Shown here piece by piece: positions 1 to 8,485 of a DNA stretch of 64,000 nucleotides; the first letter of the stretch is position 1, and every line of letters begins with the position of its first letter. The notes beneath the pieces were generated by a model. The model was not told where the DNA came from and searched no databases. It saw only the letters and a list, made by a program, of their open reading frames with translations. Source of the DNA: RHLJ01 sp965601955 (lineage in GTDB: Bacteria; Bacteroidota; Rhodothermia; Balneolales; Balneolaceae); assembly GCA_965601955.1 (NCBI GenBank), contig OZ271855.1, positions 1,860,001 through 1,924,000 on the forward strand, in the 5' to 3' direction. A program made the translations under genes and the position numbers.

Positions 1-172
1 CGGACTTAATGAGGATAGGGTCAATACCGATAGTAGTGGAAGAAGTTGGTATTTCATGGGGGTTCTTTTTTGAAGTGATATCCTCGGCGTTCACTTTTAC
101 GAAGGTTCCATCATTATATACTTCAAAAATACCTTCGCTTAATTGTTCAACTTCAAATTGCCCAATATTCAG
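1..172 (-). CDS. MBL-fold metallo-hydrolase, N-terminal fragment (runs off left edge)
   Basis: An open minus-strand frame of 57 codons leaves the window at position 1. Its start reads NIGQFEVEQLSEGIFEV, followed by a stretch ending in IDPILIK. This layout (IG-x-F/Y-x-V, a short strand about a 'G-F' turn, then a strand ending LLI+) is what I know from the N-terminus of metallo-beta-lactamase-fold hydrolases. The metal-binding HxHxDH motif would lie outside the window and cannot be seen. No ATG is available: an in-frame TGA sits at 182-184. The best start is CTG at 172, seven bases after a GAGG, or ATT at 175. The gene is divergent from the oxidoreductase at 262. Coding status is fairly likely, family assignment tentative. 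Confidence 0.42.
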   Translation of the reverse strand, partial: MNIGQFEVEQLSEGIFEVYNDGTFVKVNAEDITSKKNPHEIPTSSTTIGIDPILIKS

Positions 173-261
173 AATGCTACCTCATCAAATTTAGTTCATG
201 AGTGGTGATCAACAACTTAATAAATCTTCTCTTTCAATCAATTCGTTTTATCTTTACCTGA

Positions 262-1863
262 ATGAATAATTTTGACGCTATTATAATCGGTTCCGGACAT
301 AATGGACTAACCACCGGATGCTACCTCGTTAAAAATGGATTAAAAGTCTTAGTGCTTGAGAGGAGAGATACCATTGGCGGAGCAGTTTGTACTGAGCGGA
401 TGTTCCAATCAGAAGAAAACCCAAGTGGCTTTCTAATGGATGTAGGCTCTTCTGTTCATATAATGATCCATCAAACTGGGATTATAGAGGAGCTCGAACT
501 CACTAAATACGGGCTGGAGTACATCGATATGGATCCAATCATGTCTTACCCTGTTCCAACCGGAAAAGGAGTCATTCATTTTTGGAAGGACGTGGACAGA
601 ACCCTTGAATCCATCTCTAAAGTAGCTCCCGAAGACGTTAAGAATTACAAGGAATTCATCGAGTTTTGGGGGAAGATCAACAAAGGAGTATTGAAAGCTT
701 TTATGACTCCTCCTACCACAGGTGGGATTATGGCAGAAATGGCTAAGGCCCAAATAAAAGATGGGGCCATGTTTAAAAAGGGAGAGCAGGCTGCTGGCCT
801 TCAAAAAGTGTTATCCAGTTATGGGAAAGTGGTAAATGATGCTTTTGATAATCCATATATGAAAGCAGCACTGCTTTGGTTTGCCGCTCAATCTGGTCCT
901 CTGCCAGATCATTCAGCAACAGGCGATTTTGCGGGCTGGCAATCTATGCTACATGAAAGCGGAGCAAAGCATCCAAAAGGTGGGAGTGGTATGCTCACCC
1001 AGGCTATGAAGAATTTAATCGAAGCGCATGGAGGGGAAGTCAAAGCCAATAAACCCATTAATAAGATCCTTATTGAAAACGGTAAAGCGATCGGTGTTGA
1101 AACAGAAGAAGGAGAGGTATTCAGGGCACCTGTTATTGTATCAAATGCGCATGTTCAAACTACCATGTTGAATTTGGTAGGAAGGGAACATTTATCCGAT
1201 TCGATGTTTAAGAAGGTTGAAAATATTCATGTGGGGAATGGTTTCGGGATGGTAATTCGATGTGCGGTTGAGGAACTTCCTGAATATACAGCAGCACCTG
1301 ATGATCCTTTCATCCATAACGGTATCCAATTAATGGCCCCTTCAGTTCAATACATGAATGATGCTATTGGTGATTACATGAGAAAAGAGCCTCCCCAAAA
1401 ACCTGCTGTACTGGCAATGACCTTTTCAAAAATAGACCCTGAGGTTGCAAAAGACGGAAAACACACGATGTTTGTATGGGCTCAGTGGCATCCTTATGAA
1501 CTCGCAAATGGACTTCATTGGGATGATATAAGAGAACAGGAGGCACAGAAGATTTATGACGTGGTAGTTGATTATGCCCCTAATATGAAGGGAAAGCTGA
1601 TTGACTGGTATATTCAATCTCCCCTGGATATAGAACGAAAACATGGATTGTTAAAGGGGAATGTGATGCATGTTGAAATGAGTTTTGATCAAATGTTTAT
1701 GTTTCGCCCTATACCAGAGATGAGTAGGTATGAAACTCCAATTAAGAATTTATTTCTTTCCAGTGCTTCCTGTCATCCTGGTGGCGGGGTATTCGGAGCA
1801 GCTGGCTATAATGCAGCTCAGGTAATCCTGAAGAAACAGAAACGAAAAAAGTGGTTTACTTGA
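262..1863 (+). CDS. FAD-dependent oxidoreductase, phytoene-desaturase/PYROXD2-like
   Basis: 533 residues. The N-terminus has a Rossmann FAD/NAD(P)-binding motif, IIIGSGHNGLTTG, followed by LERRDTIGGAV, the usual dinucleotide-binding beta-alpha-beta and the GG doublet of the CrtI/amine-oxidase superfamily. The C-terminus, LSSASCHPGGGVFGAAGYNAA, is the family's second FAD-contact motif with the PGGG/GxxG signature. Sequence style (NGL near the N-terminus, long central insert) fits the PYROXD2 branch better than true carotenoid desaturases, and no crtB or other carotenoid gene is adjacent, so a role in carotenoid synthesis should not be assumed. The ATG start lies in a divergent promoter region shared with the fragment at the left edge. 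Its 3' end overlaps the GTG start of the next gene by 13 bases, suggesting co-transcription. Confidence 0.85.
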   Translation: MNNFDAIIIGSGHNGLTTGCYLVKNGLKVLVLERRDTIGGAVCTERMFQSEENPSGFLMDVGSSVHIMIHQTGIIEELELTKYGLEYIDMDPIMSYPVPTGKGVIHFWKDVDRTLESISKVAPEDVKNYKEFIEFWGKINKGVLKAFMTPPTTGGIMAEMAKAQIKDGAMFKKGEQAAGLQKVLSSYGKVVNDAFDNPYMKAALLWFAAQSGPLPDHSATGDFAGWQSMLHESGAKHPKGGSGMLTQAMKNLIEAHGGEVKANKPINKILIENGKAIGVETEEGEVFRAPVIVSNAHVQTTMLNLVGREHLSDSMFKKVENIHVGNGFGMVIRCAVEELPEYTAAPDDPFIHNGIQLMAPSVQYMNDAIGDYMRKEPPQKPAVLAMTFSKIDPEVAKDGKHTMFVWAQWHPYELANGLHWDDIREQEAQKIYDVVVDYAPNMKGKLIDWYIQSPLDIERKHGLLKGNVMHVEMSFDQMFMFRPIPEMSRYETPIKNLFLSSASCHPGGGVFGAAGYNAAQVILKKQKRKKWFT

Positions 1864-2918
1864 ATTCTAAAATAACTGTTCATTTATCTAAGTTGGATAA
1901 AAACCTGGATGCGATTGATCGTCGCCTGAATCAAGGGGTTCAACGAATGGCAGTAATAAAAGACAATGCTTATGGGCATGGTATTACAGAAGTAGCTAAA
2001 TACATTACCAAAAGAGTAGAATGGTTTTGTGTAGCCAGAGCTGAGGAAGGTAAGCTGTTGAGAGGGCAGGGGATTACCAATCCTATTTTAGTATTTGAGG
2101 CTCCCAGGGAAGAAACTGCAGGCTTATATATTGAATTCAATCTTACAGCAACCCTTGCTGAGATAGGCTCTCTTTCTTTGCTAAAAGAGGGAACAGAGTT
2201 CCATATTAATATCGATACAGGAATGCACCGGCTTGGGGTATTACCTGAAGATGTATCTGTACTAACCGATGCCTTAAGCACCCATCAGGGGAAAATCTGT
2301 ACCGGTATTTACACGCATTTCTACAAAGCTGATGATCCGGGAAACCCAGAGGTTAGCGAGCAATTAGAAATATTTAGATCTGTTAGATCAGAGTTTCCAT
2401 CCGAATGGTTAACTCACACTGCTAATACCGGTGGGATATTTCATTACAAAAGTCTTGATCTACAATTTGATGCAGTGCGCCCCGGGGTTTGTTTGTATGG
2501 CTATGGCGCGGGAGATGTAGATGTTCCCGATCTCGAGCCTATTTTAGATTTTAACTCTTTTTTGATGCAGGTGAAACCGGTTCGTAAAGGAGAGTCGGTG
2601 AGTTATGGCAGTAGATGGCATGCTCCCGAAGACGGGTTTATCGGAATTGTCCCTGTTGGTTATAGTGCAGGAATTCCCAGGGTTCTGACAAATAAACTCG
2701 AAGTGGAGATTGAAGGAGAACTTTTCCCTCAGGTAGGAACCATAAGCATGGATTACTCAGTGGTTTACTTAAAGCAGAATGAATTCAATCCAGGAATAAA
2801 AGTGTATATGTTGAAAGGGAAAGAGTTATCAGCAAAAACATGGGCACAGCATGCTTCTACTATTCCTTATGAAATCACTACAAGACTGAAAGAGAGTATT
2901 GTCAGATGCTTTGTCTAG
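1851..2918 (+). CDS. alr: Alanine racemase
   Basis: 355 residues, close to the usual 360-380. The enzyme interconverts L- and D-alanine for peptidoglycan using PLP. The PLP lysine is K37 in MAVIKDNAYGHG. The second catalytic residue, tyrosine, is Y252 in ESVSYGSRW, followed by the family's IVPVGYSAGIPRVL stretch. A late GTISMDYSV corresponds to the usual G-x-V-x-M-D motif. The start taken is GTG at 1851, overlapping the preceding oxidoreductase; a TTG at 1860 is an alternative. The gene converges with the FKBP-like lipoprotein gene, and both stop codons are TAG inside one shared CTAG at 2915-2918. D-alanine metabolism elsewhere in the window may include the DAAO-like protein at 21287. Confidence 0.95.
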   Translation: MVYLNSKITVHLSKLDKNLDAIDRRLNQGVQRMAVIKDNAYGHGITEVAKYITKRVEWFCVARAEEGKLLRGQGITNPILVFEAPREETAGLYIEFNLTATLAEIGSLSLLKEGTEFHINIDTGMHRLGVLPEDVSVLTDALSTHQGKICTGIYTHFYKADDPGNPEVSEQLEIFRSVRSEFPSEWLTHTANTGGIFHYKSLDLQFDAVRPGVCLYGYGAGDVDVPDLEPILDFNSFLMQVKPVRKGESVSYGSRWHAPEDGFIGIVPVGYSAGIPRVLTNKLEVEIEGELFPQVGTISMDYSVVYLKQNEFNPGIKVYMLKGKELSAKTWAQHASTIPYEITTRLKESIVRCFV

Positions 2919-3397
2919 TCTTCAACGATCTCAAGTTCAACGTCTACCGTCAACGCTTCATCGACAGTTGCAACATCTTCGGGTATGAAAATCACTCTTC
3001 GTTCCCCTTCATACATTCCTAGAACACCATCTAATAGTCCGTCTCCAACACGTCCTATAGTAGATTGAGAGCCGATATTAGTTACCCTTACTGCAGAGGT
3101 ACTCCCATTCAAGTAAGAACTGCTAAGGATTTCATCATCTAATCCCCGGATTGTATAATAGATTCGAATATCATCTCTAATGGTAACATTGAATGAGGAG
3201 GAGTCGCCTGTACTTATTACGTAATAAATCACCCCTGAATTAGTGATTACTTTTGAAAGGGCATTACTGGTATCTGCCAAAGCCGGAGCATCTGAGTAAT
3301 CATTTACAAAGTTAGTTCCATTATCTCCACAAGCAATAAATATTAGAGAGAGAATGATGACAAAAAATAAATTGCGAGAGTCTTTTATAAACTGCAT
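2915..3397 (-). CDS. FKBP-like lipoprotein
   Basis: 160 residues. The N-terminus is a lipoprotein signal with a lipobox ending in FIACG, so the mature protein should be anchored in a periplasm-facing membrane. The rest reads like a divergent FKBP-type peptidyl-prolyl isomerase: IRIYYTIRGLDDEILSSS corresponds to the 'V-x-Y-x-G-x-L-x-D-G-x-x-F-D-S-S' strand, VGDGLLDGVLGMYEGERRV to the 'GW-x-x-x-L-x-x-M-x-x-G-E-K' segment, and the ending to the last strand 'L-x-F-x-V-E-L'. Several active-site aromatic residues are not obvious, so it may be a binding protein rather than an active isomerase. It lies 81 bases after tatC on the same strand and could be the last gene of the rpiB-glyA-tatC group. Confidence 0.68.
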   Translation of the reverse strand: MQFIKDSRNLFFVIILSLIFIACGDNGTNFVNDYSDAPALADTSNALSKVITNSGVIYYVISTGDSSSFNVTIRDDIRIYYTIRGLDDEILSSSYLNGSTSAVRVTNIGSQSTIGRVGDGLLDGVLGMYEGERRVIFIPEDVATVDEALTVDVELEIVED

Positions 3398-3478
3398 TAA
3401 TTATTTAATAGTTGGACTGTTTAGAAACAGGTGAACTTGAATTTTATTTTAAAGATAAGGCATCAACCTATTAAATAC

Positions 3479-4354
3479 TTAACCAGTGGAAGCGGGCTGA
3501 TTAAAGTCTTCACCAAAGGCTTCTTTTAGTTCTTTATCTCTCCTTTTATTTGCGAAATAACTCACCCAGATGGCAAACTCATAAAGTACAGCAAGTGGCA
3601 TAGCAATTAACACCTGAGAAATAGGCTCTGGTGGGGTAAGAAATGCAGCCATGACCAAACAAACGATAAAAGCATGTCTTCTATATTTCCTGAGGAAATC
3701 AGGAGTGAGTAGTCCAATTCTGGAAAGGGCATAACTAATGATGGGAATTTGAAAAATAAGGCCACAGGTAACCACCCACATAGCTAAGGAACCGAAGTAC
3801 TCGTTGATGTCGAAATCATTCCTGACAATTCCTGAATCGGAGATGTTAAAAGTGCCAAAGAATTGAAGTGCAAATGGCACCAGGATTAAATAGCCGAAAG
3901 CCACACCAATCAAAAAGAAAACAGTTATGAAAATGGCACTTACGATGGTCTTCCACTTTTCTTTGGACTCCAAAGCAGGTTCAATAAAAGCCCACATTTG
4001 ATAGAAAAATATCGGAGAACCAATTAAAAAGCCCGTAACTAATAGCATCCCCCAATAGGTGAAGAACTGACCGGGAAGCTTCCTACTCTGTAGTGTGAGG
4101 TCAATAGCATCAACTCCTATAAACTTGTACATAAAGAAGTCTGACTTGGAAGGGCCAAGTAATACTTCATCAATAACAAAATCAGAGAAGATGAAAGCTA
4201 CGATTACTCCAACAACAACCCCAACGCATCCTTTTATAATCCTCCATCTCAATTCCTCAAGATGTTCTAGAAAAGACATTTGGTCAGTTCTATCAGGTGG
4301 AGTTACCACTTTAGGAGGTTCTTCTCCCATTATTTGTCGTTCTGAACTGCTCAA
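3479..4354 (-). CDS. tatC: Sec-independent (twin-arginine) translocase subunit TatC
   Basis: 291 residues with the expected six hydrophobic segments. TatC is the receptor of the twin-arginine pathway and binds signal peptides of folded proteins at the inner membrane. Diagnostic stretches are FLEHLEELRWRIIKG near the cytoplasmic N-terminus (the conserved H-L-x-E-L-R motif) and FLTPPEPISQVLIAMPLAVLYE toward the C-terminus (the family's TPP-D/E-x-x-SQ and P-x-x-x-LYE motifs). A 25-residue hydrophilic extension precedes the HLEELR motif; an internal ATG nine codons in is an alternative start. No tatA/tatB is in the window. It follows glyA by nine bases. Confidence 0.95.
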   Translation of the reverse strand: MSSSERQIMGEEPPKVVTPPDRTDQMSFLEHLEELRWRIIKGCVGVVVGVIVAFIFSDFVIDEVLLGPSKSDFFMYKFIGVDAIDLTLQSRKLPGQFFTYWGMLLVTGFLIGSPIFFYQMWAFIEPALESKEKWKTIVSAIFITVFFLIGVAFGYLILVPFALQFFGTFNISDSGIVRNDFDINEYFGSLAMWVVTCGLIFQIPIISYALSRIGLLTPDFLRKYRRHAFIVCLVMAAFLTPPEPISQVLIAMPLAVLYEFAIWVSYFANKRRDKELKEAFGEDFNQPASTG

Positions 4355-4363
4355 ACTGTTTTT

Positions 4364-5662
4364 TTAGGCGGTTACAAAATCATAAAGAGGGAAACGTTCA
4401 CAAAGGGCTTGTACCTCATTTGTTACATGCTTGTGAACATCTTCATCCCCGGGCTTTTGAATCACTTTGTCAATTAATACAGCGATGTATTCGAACTCCG
4501 ACTCTCCAAGTCCACGGGTAGTCATTGCCGGCGCTCCGATTCGGATTCCAGAGGTTACGAACGGACTTTCTGTGTCAAAAGGCACCATATTCTTATTTAC
4601 TGTGATTGCAGCCTTTCCTAGTGCTTCTTCGGCAATTTTGCCAGTCACTCCTTTATTCCTTAGATCTATAAGAATAAGATGATTGTCCGTTCCATTACTT
4701 ACAATATTGTAGCCAAGTTCTATAAATTTAGAAGCTAGTGCTTTAGCATTTTTTTGTACCTGAATCTGGTAGTCTCTAAAAGAGGGGTCTAATGCTTCTC
4801 CATAAGAAACGGCTTTGGCTGCAACTACATGCATCAAAGGGCCGCCCTGGGTACCAGGAAATACAGCTGAGTCTAGAACTTCGCTCCAGTTCTTAGTTCT
4901 TCCTGATTTTGGAGCAACAACACCAAGTGTATTTTCTCCATCCTTCCCAACCAGGATCATACCTCCTCTGGGGCCCCTGAGCGTTTTATGAGTAGTAGTT
5001 GTAACTACATGAGTATGGGGGAGAGGGTCATTCAAAATCCTGGTAGCAATAAGTCCGGCAGTATGGGCCATATCCATCCAGAGCAAGGCACCGACTTCGT
5101 CAGCAATACTTCGGAAAGCTTCGTAATCATAGTCTCTTGAATAAGCCGAAGCTCCAATAGAAATCATTTTTGGGTTCACCGCTTTTGCTTTGTCTCTAAT
5201 CTTATCCATATCAAGACGGCCGGTTTCTTTCTCCACACCATAGAATTCTGGCTTAAAATAAATCCCAGAAAAGTTAACTGGGGAACCATGAGTAAGATGG
5301 CCTCCATGGGAAAGATCAAAGCCAAGCAATGTATCACCTGGTTTCATTAAAGCTAGGTATACAGCAGCATTAGCGGTTGCTCCAGAATGAGGCTGAACAT
5401 TTACCCACTCAGCTCCAAATAATTGTTTTGCTCTATCCCGGGCTATATCCTCGATCACATCTGCATTTTCACATCCACCATAATACCTTTTCCCAGGATA
5501 GCCCTCAGCATATTTATTTGTAAGGTTACTTCCATTAGCCTGAAGTACTGCTCGTGATACGAAGTTTTCTGAAGCGATAAGCTCAAGGTTATTATTTTGA
5601 CGTACTGTTTCCTTTTCTAAGAGTTCAAAAACAGTGGGGTCTTGTTCCTGGATCGATTTCAT
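4364..5662 (-). CDS. glyA: Serine hydroxymethyltransferase
   Basis: 432 residues, normal for the family. The PLP enzyme converts serine and tetrahydrofolate to glycine and methylene-tetrahydrofolate, the main one-carbon source. Visible signatures are LELIASENFVS at the N-terminus, YAEGYPGKRYYGG for the folate/PLP loop, and TTTTHKTLRGPRGG with the Schiff-base lysine. The start ATG overlaps the rpiB stop by one base in a TAATG arrangement, so translation is probably coupled. tatC follows after nine bases. Confidence 0.98.
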   Translation of the reverse strand: MKSIQEQDPTVFELLEKETVRQNNNLELIASENFVSRAVLQANGSNLTNKYAEGYPGKRYYGGCENADVIEDIARDRAKQLFGAEWVNVQPHSGATANAAVYLALMKPGDTLLGFDLSHGGHLTHGSPVNFSGIYFKPEFYGVEKETGRLDMDKIRDKAKAVNPKMISIGASAYSRDYDYEAFRSIADEVGALLWMDMAHTAGLIATRILNDPLPHTHVVTTTTHKTLRGPRGGMILVGKDGENTLGVVAPKSGRTKNWSEVLDSAVFPGTQGGPLMHVVAAKAVSYGEALDPSFRDYQIQVQKNAKALASKFIELGYNIVSNGTDNHLILIDLRNKGVTGKIAEEALGKAAITVNKNMVPFDTESPFVTSGIRIGAPAMTTRGLGESEFEYIAVLIDKVIQKPGDEDVHKHVTNEVQALCERFPLYDFVTA

Positions 5663-6117
5663 TAATCAGCGTCCTTTTTGGTTAGCGATTCAATTTTTTC
5701 AATTCTCCTTAAATGACGGCCTCCTTCAAATTCCGTATCAAACCAGGCCTTAAGAATAGCTTCCAGTTCTTCTTCCTGATCCTCTAGTTCCCGTCCGGGA
5801 AGGCAAAGTATATTGGCGTTGTTATGAAGACGCGTCATTTCAGCAACTTTATGATTATATACTAATGCCGCTCTGATTTTAGGGTATTTATTTGCTGTCA
5901 TACATACACCCTGACCACTTCCACATAGAATAATACCCTGAGGGTATTCACCGGAATCCACTCTTTCTGAGACTTGTACAGCAAAATCGGGGTAATCTAC
6001 AGATTCATCAGAATGGGTTCCAAAATCGACAGGTGTATGTCCAAGATTTTCGAGGATATTTTTTGTGATTTGCTTGGCTTTAAAACCTGCGTGATCGCTC
6101 GAAATGGGGATGATCAT
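5662..6117 (-). CDS. rpiB: Ribose-5-phosphate isomerase B
   Basis: 151 residues of the RpiB/LacAB fold. It interconverts ribose-5-phosphate and ribulose-5-phosphate in the pentose phosphate pathway. It starts MIIPISSDHAGFKAK, the typical 'D-H-A-G/A' phosphate-binding start. GIILCGSGQGVCMTANK carries the catalytic cysteine and the glycine-rich anion hole, and RLHNNANILCLPGRE is the conserved histidine/asparagine segment. It is the first gene of the leftward rpiB-glyA-tatC group and is divergent from the inositol-phosphatase gene across about 100 bases. LacA/LacB-type sugar isomerases share the fold, but no tagatose genes are nearby. Confidence 0.93.
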   Translation of the reverse strand: MIIPISSDHAGFKAKQITKNILENLGHTPVDFGTHSDESVDYPDFAVQVSERVDSGEYPQGIILCGSGQGVCMTANKYPKIRAALVYNHKVAEMTRLHNNANILCLPGRELEDQEEELEAILKAWFDTEFEGGRHLRRIEKIESLTKKDAD

Positions 6118-6220
6118 TAATCAAAAATTGAAGTGAATGATTGGTTGGCAAATATCACTAAATTTTAGCTTAGTTTAAAGATTCATTTGCACAACCTTTA
6201 CTCATCAAAAGCAGGTATAT

Positions 6221-7027
6221 ATGTACTCTCAAGAATTAGAAACAGCAAAAAAGGCGGCAAAAGAAGCCTCCGTAGTAATTCGGGGATTTGCTAAAGAGCG
6301 TTCTTTCAATATTGAGCTTAAGAGAAAAAATGACCTGGTTACTGATGCTGATTTAGCCTCCGAAAAAAAAATCATTGAAGTAATTAAAGCCACATTTCCT
6401 GAAGATCATTTTCTTGCTGAAGAATCAAATACACATACCGAACTTCCGGAAGGCAGGGTTTGGATCATTGACCCCATTGATGGGACAACTAATTTCTCGC
6501 ATGGTTTTGCTCCCTATTGCGTTTCTATTGCCTTTTGGGAACATGGAAGCCCTAAGGTAGGATTGGTATTGGAAGTAGCACACGATGAATGGTTTCATGC
6601 TGTAGAAGGAGAAGGCGCTTTTCTAAATGGAGAACGTCTCGGTATTTCTAAAATTACAGATCCATCCAAAGCCCTGATAGCTACAGGGTTTCCATACAGT
6701 CAGTTTGATTTGGTTGATCCGTATCTCGAAGTGCTAAAGAGTTTGATGAAGAAAACACATGGTATCAGGAGAGCAGGCTCAGCTTCTTATGACTTATGTT
6801 GTGTAGCAGCTGGAAGATTTGAAGGGTTTTATGAATATGGGTTAAACCCATGGGACATTGCTGCTGGGATGCTGATCATCAAAGAAGCAGGAGGAGGGAC
6901 CTGCGATTGGTTAGGGAAACAAAATCAATTATTTGGAAAAAGGATTATAGCCGGAAATGATTCCATCCGAAAGTTCTTAGAAGGCGAGCTTAGAAGCTTT
7001 TTTAAAGAAGAAGCACTGGCTGGCTGA
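6221..7027 (+). CDS. suhB: Inositol monophosphatase family protein (SuhB-like)
   Basis: 268 residues. Mg-dependent phosphatase of the inositol-monophosphatase/FBPase superfamily. Metal-binding residues are visible in LAEESNTHT (first E), WIIDPIDGTTNFSHG (the D-P-I-D-G-T motif) and NPWDIAAGMLIIKEAGG (the W-D-x-A-A-G motif). A VTDADLASEKKI segment supplies the early aspartate. The physiological substrate cannot be read from sequence; myo-inositol-1-phosphate, 3'(2'),5'-bisphosphate and a regulatory role as in SuhB are all possible, so the symbol is provisional. A hydrophilic intergenic region of 90 bases separates it from the sigma factor. Confidence 0.9.
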   Translation: MYSQELETAKKAAKEASVVIRGFAKERSFNIELKRKNDLVTDADLASEKKIIEVIKATFPEDHFLAEESNTHTELPEGRVWIIDPIDGTTNFSHGFAPYCVSIAFWEHGSPKVGLVLEVAHDEWFHAVEGEGAFLNGERLGISKITDPSKALIATGFPYSQFDLVDPYLEVLKSLMKKTHGIRRAGSASYDLCCVAAGRFEGFYEYGLNPWDIAAGMLIIKEAGGGTCDWLGKQNQLFGKRIIAGNDSIRKFLEGELRSFFKEEALAG

Positions 7028-7117
7028 GGAAAAAGGAGATAAGAGAAAAAAGCTTGTAACCTTCTTGATGTATGAAAGTGTACTTGGTTGAACATTAACA
7101 CGGGGCTCGAGAAATAA

Positions 7118-7684
7118 TTGGATTCTACGTCGGATAAAGCTTTAATGATGAAGGTTAAAAATGGTGATTTGGATAAACTCGGATTACTTTTTGAGCGATA
7201 TAACCGTCCTTTATACAGCTTTTTCTACAGGAAGACATTTGAGCCCCAGTTAAGTGAGGATCTTGTTCAATCGGTATTTGAGCGCATGCTTAAATATCGG
7301 ACAACGTACTCCGGTTCGGGTGCTTTCACCACCTGGATGTTCAGCATAGCGCGCAATGCGCACATCGACCACTTTCGTAAAGAAAAGCGGCGGCAGGAAG
7401 ATGAGATACTTGACGAAGAACGAATCGAAGGTGAAGCTCCCGACGGGTACCAGGAACTGGATGACCGAAACCGAAAAAAAATTTTACTGGAACAAGCACT
7501 CCAACAATTGGATGATGAAAAAAAAGAAGTAGTGATACTTAGCCGATATGAAGGGCTTCGATATCATGAAATTGCCGAGATACAAGGTGTAACCGAAAGT
7601 GCAGTGAAAGTGAGAATGTTTAGGGCAATGAAAGAACTTAAAAAGATTGTAACCACACTTAGTGAGGCATATAGCAATGAATGA
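7118..7684 (+). CDS. ECF-type sigma-70 family RNA polymerase sigma factor
   Basis: 188 residues. Region 2 (about 24-90) includes LSEDLVQSVFERMLKY, AFTTWMFSIARNAHIDHFRK, the core-binding and -10-recognition helices. Region 4 (about 125-185) includes VVILSRYEGLRYHEIAEI and the recognition helix VTESAVKVRMFRAMKELKK. The charged linker between them is rich in K/R/E. The start used is TTG at 7118; ATG at 7145 would remove nine residues but not region 2. The stop overlaps the next gene, whose product looks like its cognate anti-sigma factor, so both should be translated in step. The likely target is a cell-envelope regulon that includes this operon, by analogy with other sigma / anti-sigma / DUF4097 loci. 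Confidence 0.93.
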   Translation: MDSTSDKALMMKVKNGDLDKLGLLFERYNRPLYSFFYRKTFEPQLSEDLVQSVFERMLKYRTTYSGSGAFTTWMFSIARNAHIDHFRKEKRRQEDEILDEERIEGEAPDGYQELDDRNRKKILLEQALQQLDDEKKEVVILSRYEGLRYHEIAEIQGVTESAVKVRMFRAMKELKKIVTTLSEAYSNE

Positions 7685-8465
7685 GAAGTATGAACAATTA
7701 ATTGCAGATTACCTGGCCGGTAATTTGGACGATTCAGAAAAGGCGGAGCTCCAGGAGCTTATTACAAAAGGAAAAATTGATTTTATCGACTTCCGCGCGA
7801 TGGAGCAGCTCCACGATGAATTGGACCTGATTCCAGTTCCGGAACCATCGCAAGAGATGAACTCGAAGTTCTATACTATGCTTGAGAAGGAAAAAAGCGG
7901 AGCTTCTTCATCAGCACTTGAAGCACTAACACAAAGCCTGTCAAACCTTCTGAACAAGTTAACCATGCCAAGGCTTGCTTATGCTTTTGTACTATTAGTT
8001 GTGGGAGGGTTTATCGGGAACCAAATGGGGAACAATGATACGCAAATCGAACAGCTTACTTCAGAAATGCAAAACATGCGGGAAATGATGATGGTAAGTA
8101 TGCTGGAAGGCCCATCTACCACTGACAGGCTGAGAGCGGTAAATATTAGTGCTCAGCTCCCTTCTGTAGATGAAAAAGCTATCCGCGCCCTGCTATTTAC
8201 ACTAAATAATGATGAAAGCGTAAATGTTCGGATTCAAACCATTGAAGCATTGAGTAGATGGGGGGATAATGAATTGGTTCGGGAAGGATTAGTACGATCC
8301 ATTGCGGGGCAGGAATCTGATATTGTAATCATCGAGATGGCCGATGCTATGGTAGAATTAGGAGTGAAAAACTCTGCAAATGAATTTCAACGCCTGATTG
8401 ATGAGAAGGACTTGTCAGGTGCAACTAAAAGGAAAGTCGAAAATACCATTGCGGTATTACTATGA
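7677..8465 (+). CDS. Putative anti-sigma factor with HEAT-like repeats
   Basis: About 262 residues from ATG at 7677 (MNEKYEQLIADYLAGNLDD); a GTG at 7662 would add five residues and is less likely. The N-terminal 70 residues resemble the sigma-binding helical domain of anti-sigma factors (a short 'L-x-x-Y-L-x-G-x-L-x-x-x-E' start), but no zinc-binding HxxxCxxC is visible. A single membrane segment, LAYAFVLLVVGGFIGNQMG, follows at roughly residue 100. The C-terminal half, after the membrane, contains two or three HEAT-like helical repeats (ALLFTLNNDESVNVRIQTIE, ALSRWGDNELVREGL, and DAMVELGVKNSANEFQRLI). The start overlaps the sigma gene by eight bases and the stop overlaps the next reading frame in ATGA. 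Whether the HEAT part senses an envelope signal is an inference. Confidence 0.75.
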   Translation: MNEKYEQLIADYLAGNLDDSEKAELQELITKGKIDFIDFRAMEQLHDELDLIPVPEPSQEMNSKFYTMLEKEKSGASSSALEALTQSLSNLLNKLTMPRLAYAFVLLVVGGFIGNQMGNNDTQIEQLTSEMQNMREMMMVSMLEGPSTTDRLRAVNISAQLPSVDEKAIRALLFTLNNDESVNVRIQTIEALSRWGDNELVREGLVRSIAGQESDIVIIEMADAMVELGVKNSANEFQRLIDEKDLSGATKRKVENTIAVLL

Positions 8466-8485
8466 TTATAACTGGAGTCAACATT

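Noticed and set aside
9..194. Plus-strand ORF of 61 codons at the left edge
   Set aside because: It is the shadow of the coding-looking minus-strand hydrolase fragment and lacks any family resemblance.
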